Shown one piece after another: positions 60,473 to 61,197 of a stretch of DNA of 61,197 bases. The stretch's first letter is position 1, and each line of letters begins with the position of its first letter. Both the position numbers and the translations under genes were made by a program. Location of the stretch: NCBI GenBank assembly GCA_964579725.1, contig CAZOHG010000017.1, forward strand, positions 1-61,197. Direction: 5' to 3'. Origin of the DNA: CAZOHG01 sp964579725. GTDB lineage: Bacteria > Zhuqueibacterota > JdFR-76 > BMS3Abin05. The notes under the pieces are model-generated. The model saw nothing but the letters and a program-made list of their open reading frames with translations. It was not told where the DNA came from and did no database searches.

Positions 60473-60739
60473 CTAAATGCCCATGTTGCTTAACGTCCAC
60501 AAAATTTCCTCAAGTGCCGTTGCAAGGCTTGGGTGTTTAACCTCGTACTCGGCAATGAATGCTTTCACTTTTTCGGTAAGCCTTTCAGTGCGGTCGGACT
60601 TGCCGGAGTTGTTGACCTCTTCCTCCAACTCGCCGAGGAGAGCTTCCATTTGAGTTTTCACACCTGATTTTTGGGCATCTAACTGCTCGACTTCTGCCCG
60701 CAATTTCCGAATGGATTTTTTGAGATTTTCCTTTGCCAT
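60473..60739 (-). CDS. DUF4404 family small protein
   Basis: 88 residues. An N-terminal coiled coil ('NLKKSIRKLRAEVEQLDAQ') is followed by 'LTEKVKAFIAEYEVKHPSLATALEEILWTLSNMGI', the C-terminal block that defines DUF4404 (FExxHPxL and the terminal LxxMGI). Function is unknown. The start at 60739 follows AGGA closely; the longer frame to 60859 covers the promoter region. Confidence 0.85.
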   Translation of the reverse strand: MAKENLKKSIRKLRAEVEQLDAQKSGVKTQMEALLGELEEEVNNSGKSDRTERLTEKVKAFIAEYEVKHPSLATALEEILWTLSNMGI

Positions 60740-60783
60740 ATTTCCTGTAACCTTATTGTTGATTCGTTGATTCTTTTGGTTCC

Positions 60784-60811
60784 ATTTTAAAATAGGAAAA
60801 TTGTTTTGCAA
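60784..60811 (-). promoter_or_regulatory. Promoter of the DUF4404-DUF6599 genes
   Basis: Minus strand TTGCAA (60806-60811), 16-nt spacer, TAAAAT (60784-60789). Confidence 0.5.
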
Positions 60812-61197
60812 AAGCACATAAATTTTGAAAGGCAAAGGGAAAAAATCTCTTCCGCCCACTCACGGGTAGTTTCACGTCCGGCTTGTGTCCTGCGGATGCG
60901 GGGGAAATGTAGCAAGTCAATTTTCTCCCTTAAAATTGGGAATGACATCCCCCTTTAAAGCGGGGATGGGTTGGGCCGGTTTATTCAATTGGGCTTTAAT
61001 TTTGCGTATTTTTTCTAAGGGCAAATCAAAACGCCGTTTCAGCAACCCTCAAAAGTCCCCCCTCGAGGGGGGATTTAGGGGGATGTTTAGATAGTTCCGC
61101 CTTTCCCCCCGCGTCTGAGAAAACAAAATGACCCCTTGGAAGACCGAAGGCCGTGCGGCGTGACATTGGCCAAAGGCGCCAAAGCCCTTATTCTGCC
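60812..61197. repeat. Palindrome-rich non-coding end of the window
   Basis: No gene is supported here. Two strong palindromes are present: CATCCCC...GGGGATG (60946-60968) and an exact 18-bp palindrome TCCCCCC-TCGA-GGGGGGA (61056-61073). The latter is followed by GATTTAGGGGGATG, a pattern often found as dispersed intergenic repeats. An 18-nt stretch at 60852-60869 is 16/18 identical to 25231-25248. Confidence 0.55.

Noticed and set aside
60866..60900. Possible group II intron 3' end (TTTCACGTCCGG-like stretch)
   Set aside because: Only a short resemblance; no reverse transcriptase gene or domain V hairpin is visible.
1..61197. tRNA, rRNA, CRISPR arrays, insertion sequences, riboswitches
   Set aside because: Read for T-loop (GTTCGAnnC) cores, repeat-spacer patterns and transposase motifs; none was convincing in either strand.

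Overview
The window looks like chromosomal DNA of a Gram-negative, non-model bacterium. The cell-envelope evidence is an outer-membrane-type barrel, two lipoproteins with lipoboxes, several secreted beta-propeller proteins, and one secreted protein ending in a type IX-like sorting tail with the SQNYPNPFNP signature. That tail is common in the FCB group (Calditrichota, Ignavibacteria, KSB1-like lineages). Families such as DUF6599, DUF4416, DUF4404 and DUF5679 fit the same neighbourhood. Promoters that I can read follow a classical sigma-70 layout (TTGAAT/TTGATT/TTGCAA, almost always a 17-nt spacer, then TAAAAT/TAATTT/TATATT), not the Bacteroidota TTTG/TAnnTTTG layout. The placement in a Calditrichota/KSB1-like lineage is inference. 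I saw no rRNA, tRNA, CRISPR array or intact mobile element.

Layout. 0-5 kb: the start of a cyclic-nucleotide-binding-domain protein (minus, cut by the window edge) diverges from a two-gene damage-response operon, dinB-dnaE2, whose promoter carries a LexA-type box. 5-9.2 kb (minus): acpS, NAD(P)HX repair (nnr), VanZ-like, K+ channel and barrel protein form one operon. 9.3-16.2 kb: an orphan ECF sigma factor that looks leaderless, a large sodium:solute symporter, a TPR protein, and uvrA. 16.4-25 kb: an Rrf2 iron-sulfur regulator, an N-acetyltransferase-fold enzyme with DUF4416, fructose-bisphosphatase, a run of small genes with Nif3, and a large secreted subtilase. 25.3-36 kb (almost all minus): an amino-acid permease, AlkD-like, AlaX-like, BNR propeller, xylulokinase, membrane protein, MBL hydrolase, typA and aldo/keto reductase.

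36.3-47 kb (plus): a secreted glycan-type cluster. It holds two sialidase-like propeller proteins of the same three-part architecture flanking a calcium-repeat lipoprotein, then a C45 acyltransferase-type hydrolase with the sorting tail, then a PQQ-propeller fused to a GH123-like catalytic domain. This is the most distinctive accessory region. 47.2-52.8 kb: a complete sufCBDSU iron-sulfur assembly operon. Its start-site region carries a 14-nt element also found at the start site of the distant rrf2 gene, suggesting a local iron-sulfur regulon. 53-61 kb: glutamate dehydrogenase, peptidase T, an EamA transporter, NAD synthetase with a cytidylate-kinase-like gene, two conserved unknowns, and a palindrome-rich non-coding end.

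The two best leads are the rrf2-suf shared operator and the paired-propeller glycan cluster. The LexA-controlled dinB-dnaE2 pair, which lacks imuA and carries a changed DinB active-site pair, is third. All functional statements rest on motif recognition by eye; no database search was possible.
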